Shown piece by piece: positions 53,488 to 63,639 of a stretch of 64,000 nucleotides of DNA. The DNA comes from Alentia gelatinosa (Eukaryota > Annelida > Polychaeta > Phyllodocida > Polynoidae). The DNA lies in the NCBI GenBank assembly GCA_950022655.1, contig OX465583.1, positions 12,795,298 through 12,859,297 of the forward strand, read 5' to 3'. The notes under the pieces were generated by a model. It saw nothing but the letters and a program-made list of their open reading frames with translations, was not told the DNA's origin and made no database searches. The position numbers and the translations under genes are program-made. Each line of letters starts with the position of its first letter. Within the stretch, counting starts at the first letter, position 1.

Positions 53488-53734
53488 GTATTGTGCAGGT
53501 TCATGTTCAATCTATTGTTAACATTGAATTCCCAGAGGTAATTTACCTAAGTAAAAACAATAAATAGTCATGGCACAATTACTGCACCTATAAGTATCAA
53601 TCGAGTTCATTTTAATTTTCAGAATCTTCCAATATCTTATCTTTACACATGTACCCTGAAATCATCATGGAACGCTGGTAAATTTATAGGGATTTTATTG
53701 GGACAAATAAACAACTTCCGAACTATTTATACAA

Positions 53735-54505
53735 GGATTAAAAGGTGGCATGGCATTGCCATGATTTCGGTTTCAAGAAGTAATAAGGGTGGGAGGGAGG
53801 GGGGGGGGAGGGGAGGGAGGGTACCGTACTTGGAGACGAATCTTGACCAATACAAAAATAGCAAACCATTGAACCGCAACGGGTCTGTTGCCGGGTGCGG
53901 ACCCGATATAGAGGGTATGCCTGCGCAATATATAAGAATACACTACTGCTAGCCTAGGGTGGCGCCGGGTGCGGACCCGGTATTGAGGGAGGGAGGGAGG
54001 GAGGGAGGGAGGTGTTCGAGGGAATCAGGTCAAATAGGTCACCAGCAAACAAAACATAGTCAGAGGCTCAACGTAACATAAATATACAGATCGAACGCAC
54101 TCCATGTCTGGTATCGGCACCCGTTGCGGTTCAATGAATACCTACGAGGGAGGGAGGGAGGGAGGGAGGGAGGGAGGGAGGGAGGGAGGGAGGGAGGGAG
54201 GGAGGGAGGGAGGGAGGGAGGGAGGGAGGGAGGGAGGGAGGGAGGGAGGGAGGGAGGGAGGGAGGGAGGGAGGGAGAAGCCTGGTGCAATATATATATAA
54301 ATACACTGAACCGCAACAGGTGCCTATACAATATATAAAAATACACTACTATCTCCAGGTGCGGACCTGGTATCGAGGGTATCAGGGCTCTAATTATTCA
54401 GAATACATTTCTTTAATGTATTATAATGTAAGCCGCAAAAACCGTTCCCTGTCTCCCCTAATATATTTCGGTCTTGACCTACAGGTCAAACCGAAATAAT
54501 AATAA
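53735..54505. repeat. Segmental repeat carrying (GGGA)n arrays, copy 2
   Basis: Paralogue of 7345-8250. It carries a short array (53986-54013) and a long one (54146-54276), with impure G-rich sequence at 53789-53822. It ends GTCAAACCGAAATAATAA like copy 1. Confidence 0.75.
54146..54276. repeat. (GGGA)n microsatellite, ~131 bp
   Basis: About 32 units directly after CCTACG. G-rich on the plus strand. Confidence 0.95.
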
Positions 54506-55215
54506 TAAATAAAGTTGATATGTTTACGGCGATGGAGAGCACTTTTCTGAGGAGTTATATTACCTTAACAAGGACCCAACATGTGACATTACCGAGTGAC
54601 CCTTATTACATAAGTTATGCATCAGGACTACACCTCATGAACCCTCCACAAGTCTACTCTAAGTAGATGAGTGGTCAATACGTGTAATACTGGTCATCCC
54701 CTGGAGGATACTCCAAGGTCATACAGAGAGTACTTGACCCTGCACGGCACGCGTTGCCGCATACAGTCTGAAGTACACTGGCCGCCAGAGCAACACTCGG
54801 TGAATCTCCAACACTCCAGAATCGCCAACACAAAATGGCATGTATGTCAGAGTGAATCATTCTTCCAGCAGATCTTTTGTCGTGGTTGTAGTCTCACACT
54901 ACGGGCTATTGTGATTGGAGATTGCAATACTCTCGAAGCCCCTTATTCATGTTATCATTTTCTTTTTAGAGTATTTTGATGAAGAGTCCAGGAATTTAGA
55001 CTAATTATTAGAATTATCTAAGATAATAATGTCTTATAGTGAGTATTCATAGTTTATATTTACTGATATCCAAAACTGTACTCTGCTTCGAGATATTTAC
55101 ATCAAGATATTGGTCTAGAAAGTGATCGGACCAGACCAACCTCTTAGAGTGTATAGAGTGGAGACAGAGGTGGTTGCCAAATGTAAGTCTGAAGCCTCCC
55201 ACTCAAGGCCACACT
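54506..55215. other. No gene recognised
   Basis: Unique sequence plus the ~40-bp CCAACCTCTTAGAG...GAGACAGAGGTGG motif at 55137-55178. The 102-codon ORF at 54671-54979 is unrecognised and near chance length. Confidence 0.4.
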
Positions 55216-55365
55216 ATGGCTCCTGTGTCTGGAGTTCTGTCAGGGCCTGTTTCGCCTGCCGAGGATGACCCCTCCTCCAGGGGGACTCCCCAATCCTCCC
55301 CACGCCTGACACCAATCACTCTTGCCTCTCCTCCTCCGGGGCCCACACGCGTCATGTCGCTGTGA
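55216..55365 (+). CDS. Doubtful small Ser/Pro-rich ORF
   Basis: ATG at 55216 (CACACTATGG) opens 49 codons (MAPVSGVLSGPVSPAEDDPS...) to TGA at 55363-55365. The stop lies inside the first copy of the 233-bp duplication, so the C-terminus is repeat-derived. Recorded only as a possibility. Confidence 0.12.
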   Translation: MAPVSGVLSGPVSPAEDDPSSRGTPQSSPRLTPITLASPPPGPTRVMSL

Positions 55366-56127
55366 GATCGCATGCGTCTAGAATATGGTATTTTACACTA
55401 AATACGCCATCTGGCCGACTAATCCCGTACTGTACCCTACAGTCGTCATCGTATTAACAGTATAATCCGCCGCTGCTGTTGTTATTGCGCCTCCATGGTG
55501 AGGCGGCAGTAGAATGAGGGGATTAGAGCGGATTAGGCGCTACTCGGAGTAACTCCTACATCTACATGCCGTTGTGTAGGGTCTGTAAATTTATCTGTAA
55601 ATTTATCTGTTTATCTTACCCCAGGCTAAGCGCTAGGAACTCATACTCCACGGCCGTGAACGTAATGTACCCGATACTCAACTACTAATTGGGTGATTTA
55701 TTTCATTAATTAGTGATGTCATACAGGGTGAGATCAAATCATAAACCCACTCAATGAAAACAACTTGTTTGACCGCTACGTAATTTACTCAGCTTCGCTT
55801 TGTGAATTACTCTGGGGTCAAATCTGGTGGAGTACGGCCCAAGTTATTTTCATCTCGTGAGATTCCTTCTAAGTTCTAGGCGGTCGTTCAGTTTCGCTGT
55901 GAGATCACATGTGTCTAGAATATGGTATTTTACACTAAATACGCCATCTGGCTGACTAATCCCGTACCATACCCTGCAGTCGTCATCGTATTAACGGTAT
56001 AATCCGCCGCTGCTGTTGTTATTGCGCCTCCACGGTGAGGCGGCAGTAGAATGAGGGGATTAGAGCGGATTAGGCGCTACTCGGAGTAACTCCTACATCT
56101 ACATGCCGTCGTGTAGGGTCTGTAAAT
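55358..56127. repeat. 233-bp tandem duplication, first copy followed by an HC insertion
   Basis: 55358-55590 and 55895-56127 are equal in length and about 95% identical (CGCTGTGAGATC...GGGTCTGTAAAT). Each is followed by GTTCTAGGC. In the first copy GTTCTAGGC is displaced by the 282-bp HC element at 55591-55872. Confidence 0.88.
55591..55872 (+). mobile_element. HC element, subfamily F, with empty-site proof of no TSD
   Basis: Begins TTATCTG, with the usual TTATCTTACCCC about 21 bp in, and ends TTCCTTCTAA. Flanks are GTCTGTAAAT | GTTCTAGG, exactly as in the uninterrupted second copy at 56118-56135. The hairpin apex is ACCGCTACGTAATTTACTC...TTTGTGAATTACTC around AGCTTCGC. The 5' end looks extended by a short TTATCTGTAAAT duplication. 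Confidence 0.82.
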
Positions 56128-56565
56128 GTTCTAGGCAGTGGTTAACCCTTTAAGGACGTGTGCCTGAGGCCGAGATAAGTCAATCAGGACGGTTGCTGAT
56201 GGTGGTTTGTCCGCTAGAGGACGGGCACATTATGGTCAAGATTCATAATTCAAACTTGTGATCACGTAATATGACACATAATCATAAATGTTTTATTTCT
56301 TTCGAATAGAAATACTAAATTTTATGTTATATCTACATTTTGTGAAGATTTCATAAAAATTGCTCTTATTTTTTCTTAAAACATTTCTTGTAAATATTCG
56401 AACAATAATGCCTCATGATGCCTCAAGGCATCATGCATTATTAGTGCAGTGATGCCTCCAGGCATCATGCGTCCTTAAAGGGTTTAGTTGGGAAGATGTC
56501 CGCTGTATTTGGTATCAGCAATAGGGGCACGGAGTAACTGCTGGTGACTGCTATCCTAGGGTTTT
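56128..56565. other. No gene recognised; small inverted motifs
   Basis: AT-rich sequence. ATGCCTCAAGGCATCATGCA-like palindromic motifs cluster at 56409-56472 (three related GATGCCTC / GAGGCATC pairs). TTAAGGACG / CGTCCTTAA frame the segment 56151-56480 as a possible larger foldback. Confidence 0.4.
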
Positions 56566-57062
56566 ATTTGTTTATTTGGGTACTTTAACGTCCAATATGT
56601 TCTAACTATTAGACTTAACTTAGGTGTGATGGTGATTGAATCTATGAGGTTGTAATCTCACCCCTACACATGTACCGAGGCTGGGGGTGAAGGATTAAAG
56701 AAGAAACCAACAAGTTTTGGTCAAAGTCGTCGTTCTCCACGAGTTTGATGCGGAGTGATATGAACGAGGTGACAGCCGAGTGAATATCACATAGCATTCA
56801 AACGAGTCGGAGAATAACTTCTTTGACCAAAACGAGTTGCTTTCTGTATTTATCTCACCCCTGTACACACTAAAAGAATGGACAACACACAGTATATAAA
56901 CAATGGGGAACGGACTGCAATACTCGTAGGGGCATGGAGAACGAGTTCCCAATGCTAAGCCTATGGACATTTATTCCAGGGGTGAGATAAAAGAGTGGCT
57001 GCAGTAGGACTCGAACCCCTACAACCTCGGGACCATCATGAGTTTTACCGCTTCAGCGTGAT
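56566..57062 (-). mobile_element. SINE-T split by an HC element
   Basis: Tail (TTTGGGTACTTTAACGTCCA) and body up to GGGGGTGAAGGAT, then the HC element 56696-56990, then the head region AAGAGTGGCTGCAGTAGGAC and CGAACCCCTACAACC. Other SINE-T copies read straight through as GATGAAGGAGAAGAGTGGCT. Confidence 0.82.
56696..56990 (-). mobile_element. HC element, subfamily C, in a SINE; no TSD
   Basis: In its own orientation it runs TTATCTCACCCCTGG to GGTTTCTTCTTTA. Joining the flanks gives GGTGAAGGAT|AAGAGTGGCT against GATGAAGGAG|AAGAGTGGCT in the uninterrupted SINE at 62996-63014. Length is preserved, with one mismatch at the junction base. Confidence 0.86.
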
Positions 57063-57294
57063 AGCACAATAAGTTATATGAGCAGGAGAAACTACAGAAT
57101 AGTATGGTCAATGTGTGTTTGTGTTGAGTGATCTAATCTGCGTATAGATGCATTGGTAGCAAAGAAAACTCAATTTGAGTTCATTCTTTTTAGTGCTACT
57201 GTTAAAGACCTTTCCTTTTCTGGCATTTTTTAATCACTGTAGATATTCTCTAGAAATGATGGGAGTGATGTGCCTTCAACACAATCGGTACTTT

Positions 57295-57765
57295 GAGACA
57301 CTTGGAGTCGGTATATAGACAATAATCGATGGTTTTGTGGACAGGCGGCCGTAAACCACGAGAGATTGACGCGTAGTAATACACGAGCGCTAGCGAGACA
57401 CTTGGAGTCGGTATATAGACAATAATCGATGGTTTTGTGGACAGGCGGCCATAAACCACGAGAGGTTGACGCGTAGTAATACACGAGCGCTAGCGAGACA
57501 CTTGGAGTCGGTATATAGACAATAATCGATGGTTTTGTGGACAGGCGGCTGTAAACCACGAGAGGTTGACGCGTAGTAATACACGAGCGCTAGCGAGACA
57601 CTTGGAGTCGGTATATAGACAATAATCGATGGTTTTGTGGACAGGCGGCCGTAAACCACGAGAGGTTGATGCGTAGTAATACACGAGCGCTAGCGAGTGT
57701 ATTACGAGGTCAACCACGAGTGGTTTACAGAGCTGCCTGCCCACAAAATCATCGTTTGTTGCATT
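57295..57765. repeat. HC-type hairpin whose left arm + apex is tandemly amplified (4 x 100 bp)
   Basis: Four 100-bp units start GAGACACTTGGAGTCGG at 57295, 57395, 57495 and 57595. Each contains GGTTTTGTGGACAGGCGGC, GTAAACCACGAGAGGTTGAC and the apex GCGTAGTAATACACGAGCGC. Only the last is followed by the matching right arm (TGTATTACGAGGTCAACCAC, GCCTGCCCACAAAATCATCG). Confidence 0.9.
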
Positions 57766-58262
57766 TATTATCCATCTTTTCAAGAAATTAATTGTCATTT
57801 CAAAGGGTATAACAATAGGGACTATTTCTTTGCTCTATAGCAAAAGGGACTATTTTCCCCTTATACCATGGTTTTGAGGCTGTATACCACAGGTTAGAAT
57901 CCGTATACCACAGTTGTGGTATCTGACAGGTTTTATATAATGGGTCGTGGTTTACTGAGTCCCCATACATTTTCAATTGGGACTTTGTATACGATGGATA
58001 ATAAAATAACAGCAGTTCTAACAATGGCAGGAAGTCTCAATCTCAAGGTAGCATCGGCTGCATTACGAATGTCTTGCCATGTTTTTTATTTGCTGTAAAG
58101 TGTGGCCCGTTGGGCAATGTAGTCAATTTTCCCTTAATTGAACTCTGGCAATGGAGATAAAAGTTAATTGTATTTTTAGTCTCAGCTCCTATCTCTGTCC
58201 TTCTGGCAGTGTTCAACACACTTCAATTATCCCAATCAAAGTTCAGTGTATAACTGCTGGAG
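57766..58262. other. No gene recognised
   Basis: Unique sequence with the direct repeat AGGGACTATTT (57817, 57846) and GTATACCACAG (57883, 57904). Confidence 0.4.
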
Positions 58263-58922
58263 TTTGGTTGGTTGGTTTCACTTAACGTCCAGTTGACCAT
58301 TACAGGTCCTTATCAGACATTCCCAGGGTTATTTTACACTACAACGGTGGTGATCTAATCTATGCGCTTAATTTAGGTAGAAATCTCACCTCTAGACATT
58401 TATCGAGGTGAGAGTTCTTTTACTTCCCACACCACATAGACATGGTAAGAAAAGGATTGGCCTTTGATATAGCAGTAAATCTACCACTGCTGGGGGTGAA
58501 GGAGAAAAGTGGCTGCAGCGGGACCTGAATCAACAAAGTCTGACAACCTTGGTATTACAAGTCCAGCATACAACATACAACAAAGATACAACGATCTGTT
58601 CTAAAGGTCAAGTGTCTGTACAAGAGGCAAATGTCTTCTGAACCATTTCTCTGCAGAACGTAGCACAAGGTATCAGGATGTATACGCCTGATACTTCACC
58701 TGGTGGGATGGGAAGAGGCTTTGCTAACTCTTGCTACAAAAGGTGAGGTACCGAGGTGAGCGTTCTTTTACTTCCCACACACATGGTATGAGAAGGATTG
58801 ACCTTTGGTATAGCAGTAAATCTACCACTGCTGGGGATGAATGAACAGTGGTTGCAGTGGGACTCGAACCCAAAATCTTTGGATCTTTGGCCTTAACCAC
58901 TGAGCTAAACTTCCCATTCCCG
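58263..58922 (-). mobile_element. Composite SINE-T, 660 bp, 11-bp TSD
   Basis: It contains a SINE-T body (GGTTTCACTTAACGTCCAGT...GTATTACAAGTCCAGC), the ~160-bp module shared with 24599-24757, then a second SINE-T head half (CCGAGGTGAGCGTTC...CTTAACCACTG). AACTGCTGGAG flanks the whole at 58252-58262 and 58923-58933. It therefore moved as one unit. Confidence 0.85.
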
Positions 58923-58933
58923 AACTGCTGGAG

Positions 58934-59590
58934 CTTTTGTAGCTATTACACCTTCATTTAACTAAATTTGGAAACTGACATCCAAGGTCTATTTCTCGTC
59001 TATTATATGCCCTACAGAAGTATCAATGCCGACAAAAGTGGCAAAATAAGCATGATTACACAAAAGGTGTGCTTGAAAATATCACTATTCTCTTTTCCAA
59101 AACCTCCCACGGAATATATTTTACCTTGCCAGACAAACATATGTACAACACCGTTGGGCTTTCTGGCTTCATGAATATGTGATGCTGTATGCCAGCCTGC
59201 ATTCTGGTAGACATGACGCCTGACAAGTAGCTTCCATTATTGAATTATGCTGAGAGTGCAGAATCAAAGTACATATATGTAGCTCATGAGATCCATTCTG
59301 ACGCATGTGACAGCACAACCTTCCCAAGCTTCTATTAGACAAAGAGGTATTTCGACACTTTTAGATCACAACATTTCTGAGGGATGTATGTTTTTTATCG
59401 ATCCATTTATCCTTCCCAGCCTGTGTTTTCCATCCATTTAAGTCGATCTCTGGGCAAACAAGTGGGATTTAACGCGTTCAGTCATTACCAAAGCAATGCT
59501 GGTGCAGGGAAGAAGGCGGCCGTATTGTGGAGGTACCATACGTCAACGTTGTAGGGATGAGATGGTTTGACCGGGCCTTCAGATAATCGT
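58934..59590. other. No gene recognised
   Basis: AT-rich unique sequence. The 68-codon ORF at 58968-59174 has no recognised motif. Confidence 0.4.
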
Positions 59591-59887
59591 TTTCATCCCA
59601 CCCCTGGAATAAATGTCCATAGGCTTAACATTGGGAACTCGTTCTCCATGCCCCAAGACGTATTGCAGTCCGTTCTCCATGGTCTATATCCTGTGTGTTG
59701 TCCATTCTTTTAGTGTGTACAGGGGTGAGATAAATACAGAAAGCAACTCGTTTTGGTCAAAGAAGTCATTCTGCAATTCGTTTGAATGCTATGTGATATT
59801 CACTCTTCTGTCGCCTTGTTCATATCACTCTGCATCAAACTCGTAGAGAACGACGCCTTTGACCAAAACTTGTTGGTTTCTTCTTTA
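59591..59887 (+). mobile_element. HC element, subfamily C
   Basis: 5' end degraded (TTTCATCCCACCCCTGG). It carries CATAGGCTTAACATTGGG and CAGGGGTGAGATAA, and ends GGTTTCTTCTTTA|GT. Apex ATGTGATATTCACTC...TTCATATCACTC. Confidence 0.87.
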
Positions 59888-59939
59888 GTATCTGACACTG
59901 AAACTCGCACTTGTATTGCCACGAAGTACAGACTATATC

Positions 59940-60049
59940 TTCACACTCGTTTGAATCGCTACATAATTCATGCGGCTTTGAATTACTATGCGATTCAAAC
60001 TCAACGGGATACAAACTCTGATCCCTAAACTACCATAGGTTTCCTCTAT
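59940..60049 (+). mobile_element. HC element, subfamily D, 3' half only
   Basis: Right hairpin portion TTTGAATCGCTACATAATTC...GAATTACTATGCGATTCAAA and the 3' end CATAGGTTTCCTCTATA. The 5' module is absent. It starts about 50 bp after the previous HC element. Confidence 0.78.
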
Positions 60050-60107
60050 AAAAACTATAGTAGACCCCCACCCCTTGAGGTGGCGGGTTGAAAAACAAAA
60101 ATTTGTG

Positions 60108-60500
60108 ATGCAGCGGGTTGGGAAGCCTCAGCATGGCATTCCTCTTTTCCAGGGGACATTGGCCCTGGAACCAATAATGCCCGGGATCAGGGCCAACGGT
60201 GCCGGGGCCACTCGGGCGCAGATTGCGATGACGCCCGGCGAACACGGCAACTCTCATCCCGACCAAGGCGCCCTGAATACAATTTACAACCGGAGCTTGC
60301 CGGAAGGTAGCGGGCAGCTAAAAGCGCCGGGCAAAAAAAAAAAGGGAAAAAAAGGACAAAAGTATCTCATTTTGAGAGTGCCACTCGATGGAAATCGGCC
60401 AGGGTCCCCCGGTGATCCCACGACCTGTGTTTTAGTGCTGCTGGGGGTATTTTTGTTGTTGTTCATTTTCAATCGCGTGGCTCATTCATCGCCAAAATAG
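60108..60500 (+). CDS. Uncertain 130-codon ORF, Lys cluster and C-terminal hydrophobic segment
   Basis: ATG at 60108 to TAG at 60498-60500. The product begins MQRVGKPQHGIPLFQGTLAL, has a Lys-rich stretch (GKKKKGKKGQK, about residues 77-87) from an A-rich DNA run, and a C-terminal hydrophobic segment (CVLVLLGVFLLLFIF, about residues 107-121) ending NRVAHSSPK. That layout would suit a tail-anchored membrane protein. No family is recognised. ORFs of this length are expected several times by chance in this window, so it stays low. Confidence 0.2.
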   Translation: MQRVGKPQHGIPLFQGTLALEPIMPGIRANGAGATRAQIAMTPGEHGNSHPDQGALNTIYNRSLPEGSGQLKAPGKKKKGKKGQKYLILRVPLDGNRPGSPGDPTTCVLVLLGVFLLLFIFNRVAHSSPK

Positions 60501-60509
60501 TCTCGGTGA

Positions 60510-60957
60510 GGGATGGTCACTCCCGACTGGATTCCAAACAAGCTTGGATATTTGGATGAAAAATGGAGTCAGTCGATGAAAATTAGTCGTATACAATCAT
60601 GGAAACTGTTAGGCCCCTTCGGGTGCACTATGGATATCTATCTGGGGTTATTAAAGTTTATTATATAGCGGAGTCATTGCCATTAGATTTATAGAGGAAT
60701 TATCTGCCATGACTATATTATGTGGCATAAATTACAGTTATACTGTAAACAAAATCCGATAATTCGTTTCACTCGATTATATATTCCGGCAAAATAGCTG
60801 CAAATTAGTTTCCATTTCTTTTGATCTGTGAAATACCCTCTTTCAATTCCTTCAAACAATATAGCAAACGTTCTTCACCGAACGTCATTTCTACAAATGG
60901 AATGGCAACGAGGACTCACTATTCCATAGTGTTTATATTCTCTGACCCTCCATTTAA
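60510..60957. other. Repeat-free AT-rich block
   Basis: No match to the window's repeat families was noticed. It contains homeodomain-like GGTTATTAAAG and TTTATTATATA motifs. Nothing else can be supported. Confidence 0.35.
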
Positions 60958-61174
60958 CCAAGCCCGGTAGCTAAGTGGTAGGGGGTGTTCGCCTTGAGCA
61001 TGAGAGGTCGTGGGTTCAAACCCCAGTCGAGTTATACCAAAGACGTACACAAAAATGGTACCCAATGCTCATTCGGTTTCACACCTGCCATTAGAATGAG
61101 GAGAAGAGGTCTAGGGCCTGAGTAGAGAACGGCTATATCGTCAAATTCGGTAATTGTACACACAATATTCCCTT
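60958..61174 (+). mobile_element. SINE-2, tRNA-derived, full copy
   Basis: The head AAGCCCGGTAGCTAAGTGGT with GTGGGTTCAAACCCC (B box-like) is followed by a body (AATGGTACCCAATGCTCATT) and the end GGTAATTGTACACACAAT. The tRNA-like part is not a functional tRNA gene: it continues directly into the SINE body, and the cloverleaf ends are poor. Confidence 0.82.
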
Positions 61175-61180
61175 AATAAC

Positions 61181-61900
61181 GATTGCTTTGAAGAATACGT
61201 AAAAAAGATGTGCACTGCCCTACCTATCCCTACCTTACTCCCCATGTTTGCCGACACTAGCGATTCGACTGAGTTCTTGCCAGTCGGGCACCAATGCCGC
61301 CCTATTTCTATCACTCGCGCAAGGCCTTTGTTGTTAAAACAAAAAGGGAAGGCTCCGAATACTAATGGCAAGTGCGCTCCAAAAGGCAGATGCCCAATAT
61401 GCCTATATTGAAGAGAGCAGGAGGTGTAAAAGCATGATGAAGAGGAAAACAGACGATGTCCCCCAAGGAGAAGGAGGCTAACGAGAACAGATAGAATATT
61501 CCTGAAAATCAAATATTGAATGACTGATAAATATATGGAGAATCAGCAGTGTAGTAAATTGGAAAAATGGTGGCAATCTAGAATAAGAATACCTGAAGGT
61601 TGTAGTCCAGTAAGGGGTAGAGGTATACCAGGTAACCATGTACATGTAATTATAAAGTTAAAATATCAAAAAAAAGGAGCAAGACTAAAGATGTGTGTAA
61701 GAGACTGCTACGAGTGTACAGTCAGAAAAATATGAGAACAAGACAACAAGGAAATAATGCAATGTACTGTATGCTGTATACTGGAAAATAAATGCTGTGC
61801 TCTATTTAAAAAAAAAAAAAAGGCAGATGCCCCAGGATCAAATGCCGCACAATTAGCTCGGCAGGAGAGGTCTTGTCTAGCCTGCTCTGCACCTGACTCA
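61181..61900 (+). other. Unrecognised ORF interrupted by a retrocopy
   Basis: A frame runs from about 61154 (non-ATG start) through FADTSDSTEFLPVGHQCRP and KAPNTNGKCAPKGRCP to the retrocopy insertion at 61396. After the insertion (61833 onward) the same frame continues open for about 20 codons to a TGA. Cys-rich but unrecognised. Joining the halves gives about 100 codons, within chance range. Confidence 0.18.
61396..61817 (+). pseudogene. Poly(A)-tailed retrocopy, 5'-truncated, 15-bp TSD
   Basis: 422 bp ending in AATAAA (61788-61793) about 14 nt before an A14 run (61808-61821; its last four As are counted in the right TSD). Flanked by AAAAGGCAGATGCCC at 61381-61395 and 61818-61832. These are hallmarks of LINE-mediated retroposition of a polyadenylated RNA. 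It contains a 71-codon ORF (61520-61735, MTDKYMENQQCSKLEKWWQS...) ending about 50 nt before the AATAAA, so the source could be an mRNA 3' end. The source gene is not recognised and is not in the window. Confidence 0.85.
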
Positions 61901-62526
61901 GGAGAGTAAACTTCTGTTTGTATTTCACATTCCGCTGGGTGCGATCATATTTAGACAAACTCTAATCTAGAGCTCCAATGTTCGATTCTCTATGCCAAGA
62001 AGGTTGGAGATGTGCGGTGCTTTACGCTTAGACGCCCTCGGGAATCGATTTTCATCTAGTTTTCTCTCACTTTAAATGGATGTACTCTGTGTACATTTTC
62101 AATGGCAGTGCTGGGGAATAGCAGGTGCTGAAACTAATAGTAGTCTGAGACTGATACACCTAGTCCTGTATTATACATATGGAACGAAAAGCAAGTCCAT
62201 CTTGATAAGATACTCGATTGCTTGAATAGGCACTCCATTACAACTGTATTAAATACCAACATTATGAATTCAAACTATCATTTCAATTGATAAAGACTAT
62301 GTACTAACCTTGATAAAGATTATGTTATAGTCGAAACGTCGGTTCTGTAATAAATGCTACATATATATCACCTTGACTATCTCAGTAAGTATTCTATTTT
62401 CTCCACCTTAATTATTATCATTTAGATTATTTACATTTGAGACGTGGCTAAACTGGACTGCACTCTAACGCAGTAGTAAAAAAAATATTAAAACGTTTTA
62501 ATTATTTGATCAATTTTCTTTTCTAG
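61833..62526. other. No gene recognised
   Basis: Unique AT-rich sequence leading to the acceptor at 62526. TTGATAAAGAYTATG is directly repeated at 62287 and 62309. Confidence 0.4.
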
Positions 62527-62773
62527 TGTGGATACCCTGGCGGTAGGTAGCTCCAGATTCTATGTCCCTCATCTGTACAGACAATACCACTCATACACAT
62601 TCTCACACATCCGTACTCATTCTCCTAACCACTCCAACACGCTGACCAGTGGCCTGCTGACCTTGACCTTCACGCTACTCACACACCAGGGCCTCCCTCC
62701 GGGCTCCTCGCTATGGTTCACTGAACAGGACGCCAGCGAGAGGACAAGCAGAATCTCGCGGCAGGATTGGTGA
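62527..62773 (+). CDS. Candidate terminal coding exon, unknown protein
   Basis: Preceded by a textbook acceptor (CAATTTTCTTTTCTAG). The open frame of 82 codons has strongly G/C-biased third positions and reads VDTLAVGSSRFYVPHLYRQY, then a hydrophobic TLTSGLLTLTFTLLTHQGL, then SSLWFTEQDASERTSR. It ends at TGA 62771-62773, just where a SINE-T tail begins (about 62766-62775), so the stop may be supplied or moved by the SINE. No donor was seen inside. I do not recognise the family. Confidence 0.38.
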
Positions 62774-63090
62774 TTGGTTGATTGGATTTAACGTCCAGTT
62801 GACCATTACAGGTTCTTACCAGACTTTCTCAAGGTTCTGTTCTGTGGTGACCGAATCTATGTAATGAAGTTAGGTAGAAATCACACCATTTACACACCAT
62901 TTACCATGGTGAGAGTTCATTTACTCCCCACACCATATAGGCATGATGAGAGAGCGATTGATCATTGATAAAGCAGTAAATTTACCACTGCTGGGGATGA
63001 AGGAGAAGAGTGGCTGCAGTGGGACTCGAACCCACAACCTTGGGATTACAAACCCAGTCCCTTAACCATTGAGATAACAGTTCCTTAGAC
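62770..63090 (-). mobile_element. SINE-T, near full length
   Basis: Antisense: TTGGTTGATTGGATTTAACG to GGGACTCGAACCCACAACCT and CTTAACCATTGAG. The sense-strand head has GGTTCGAGTCCC (B box-like) and an A box-like AATGGTTAAGG. Confidence 0.85.
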
Positions 63091-63139
63091 ACTCAGTACT
63101 CCAGGTAGTGAGTTTTTCCAGTGTGCATCTCAAGGTATT

Positions 63140-63456
63140 GTACCTCCCTGCTCTAGGTCTTCCTCCAGTACTCCAGGTAATCGTGTGGCAGCACGTAGCC
63201 ACGTGTCACAGGGTGGGTCTGCCGCACCCTCCTCCACGGTAGGACGTGTCATGAACACAGGTATCCTCACTCCTCCAGGGCGACGCCCATCACACACCTC
63301 CTACATCCGCCACGGCCTCCTACTCCTCCTCCAGTGTTGCTCCAGCCTCAAGGCCTGGATGGCGCCACGCCCTGGACCCCCGCCTCCAGTGGGTGACTAA
63401 CTGGAGCAGGGTGGAGGAGGAGGAGGAGGGCTGGGTGGGAGGCGGCAGTCAATAGC
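63140..63456. other. GC-rich stretch, possible coding or 5' region
   Basis: A plus-strand acceptor-like CTCCCTGCTCTAG (63155) opens a frame (STPGNRVAARSHVSQGG...) to TAA at 63398-63400. CTCC/GGAGG repeats make several frames open. Not called as a CDS. Confidence 0.3.
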
Positions 63457-63532
63457 ATGTCGCCCGGGAGCAGGGCGGGACAGAGGCGGGCTGTGAGGAG
63501 TGGTAGCACGGGGCTGGTGGAGGTTCAGGGAG
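63457..63532 (+). CDS. Candidate first coding exon, unknown protein
   Basis: ATG at 63457 (AGCATGTCG) opens 25 codons plus 1 nt (MSPGSRAGQRRAVRSGSTGL...) to GGGAG|GTGAGTG, a strong donor at 63533. The region is GC-rich and lies in an island. A first exon is plausible, but nothing downstream in the window confirms it. Confidence 0.25.
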
Positions 63533-63639
63533 GTGAGTGTGGTGATCTGTCGTCGGCAGTCGGTCAGTGCACGCCCGGCGCTTGTCTCAGTCCCCGCGCG
63601 CGGACGAGGATACTCAGAGACAATAGCATGCTCGGCCAC

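Noticed and set aside
60958..61035. Genuine tRNA gene
   Set aside because: A and B boxes are present, but the acceptor stem does not close, the sequence runs on into a SINE body, and a second copy at 37678-37760 shows the same extension.
62996..63070. tRNA-Thr-like gene on the minus strand
   Set aside because: It is the head of SINE-T, repeated at 32.5, 41.4, 57.0 and 58.9 kb with the same downstream body.
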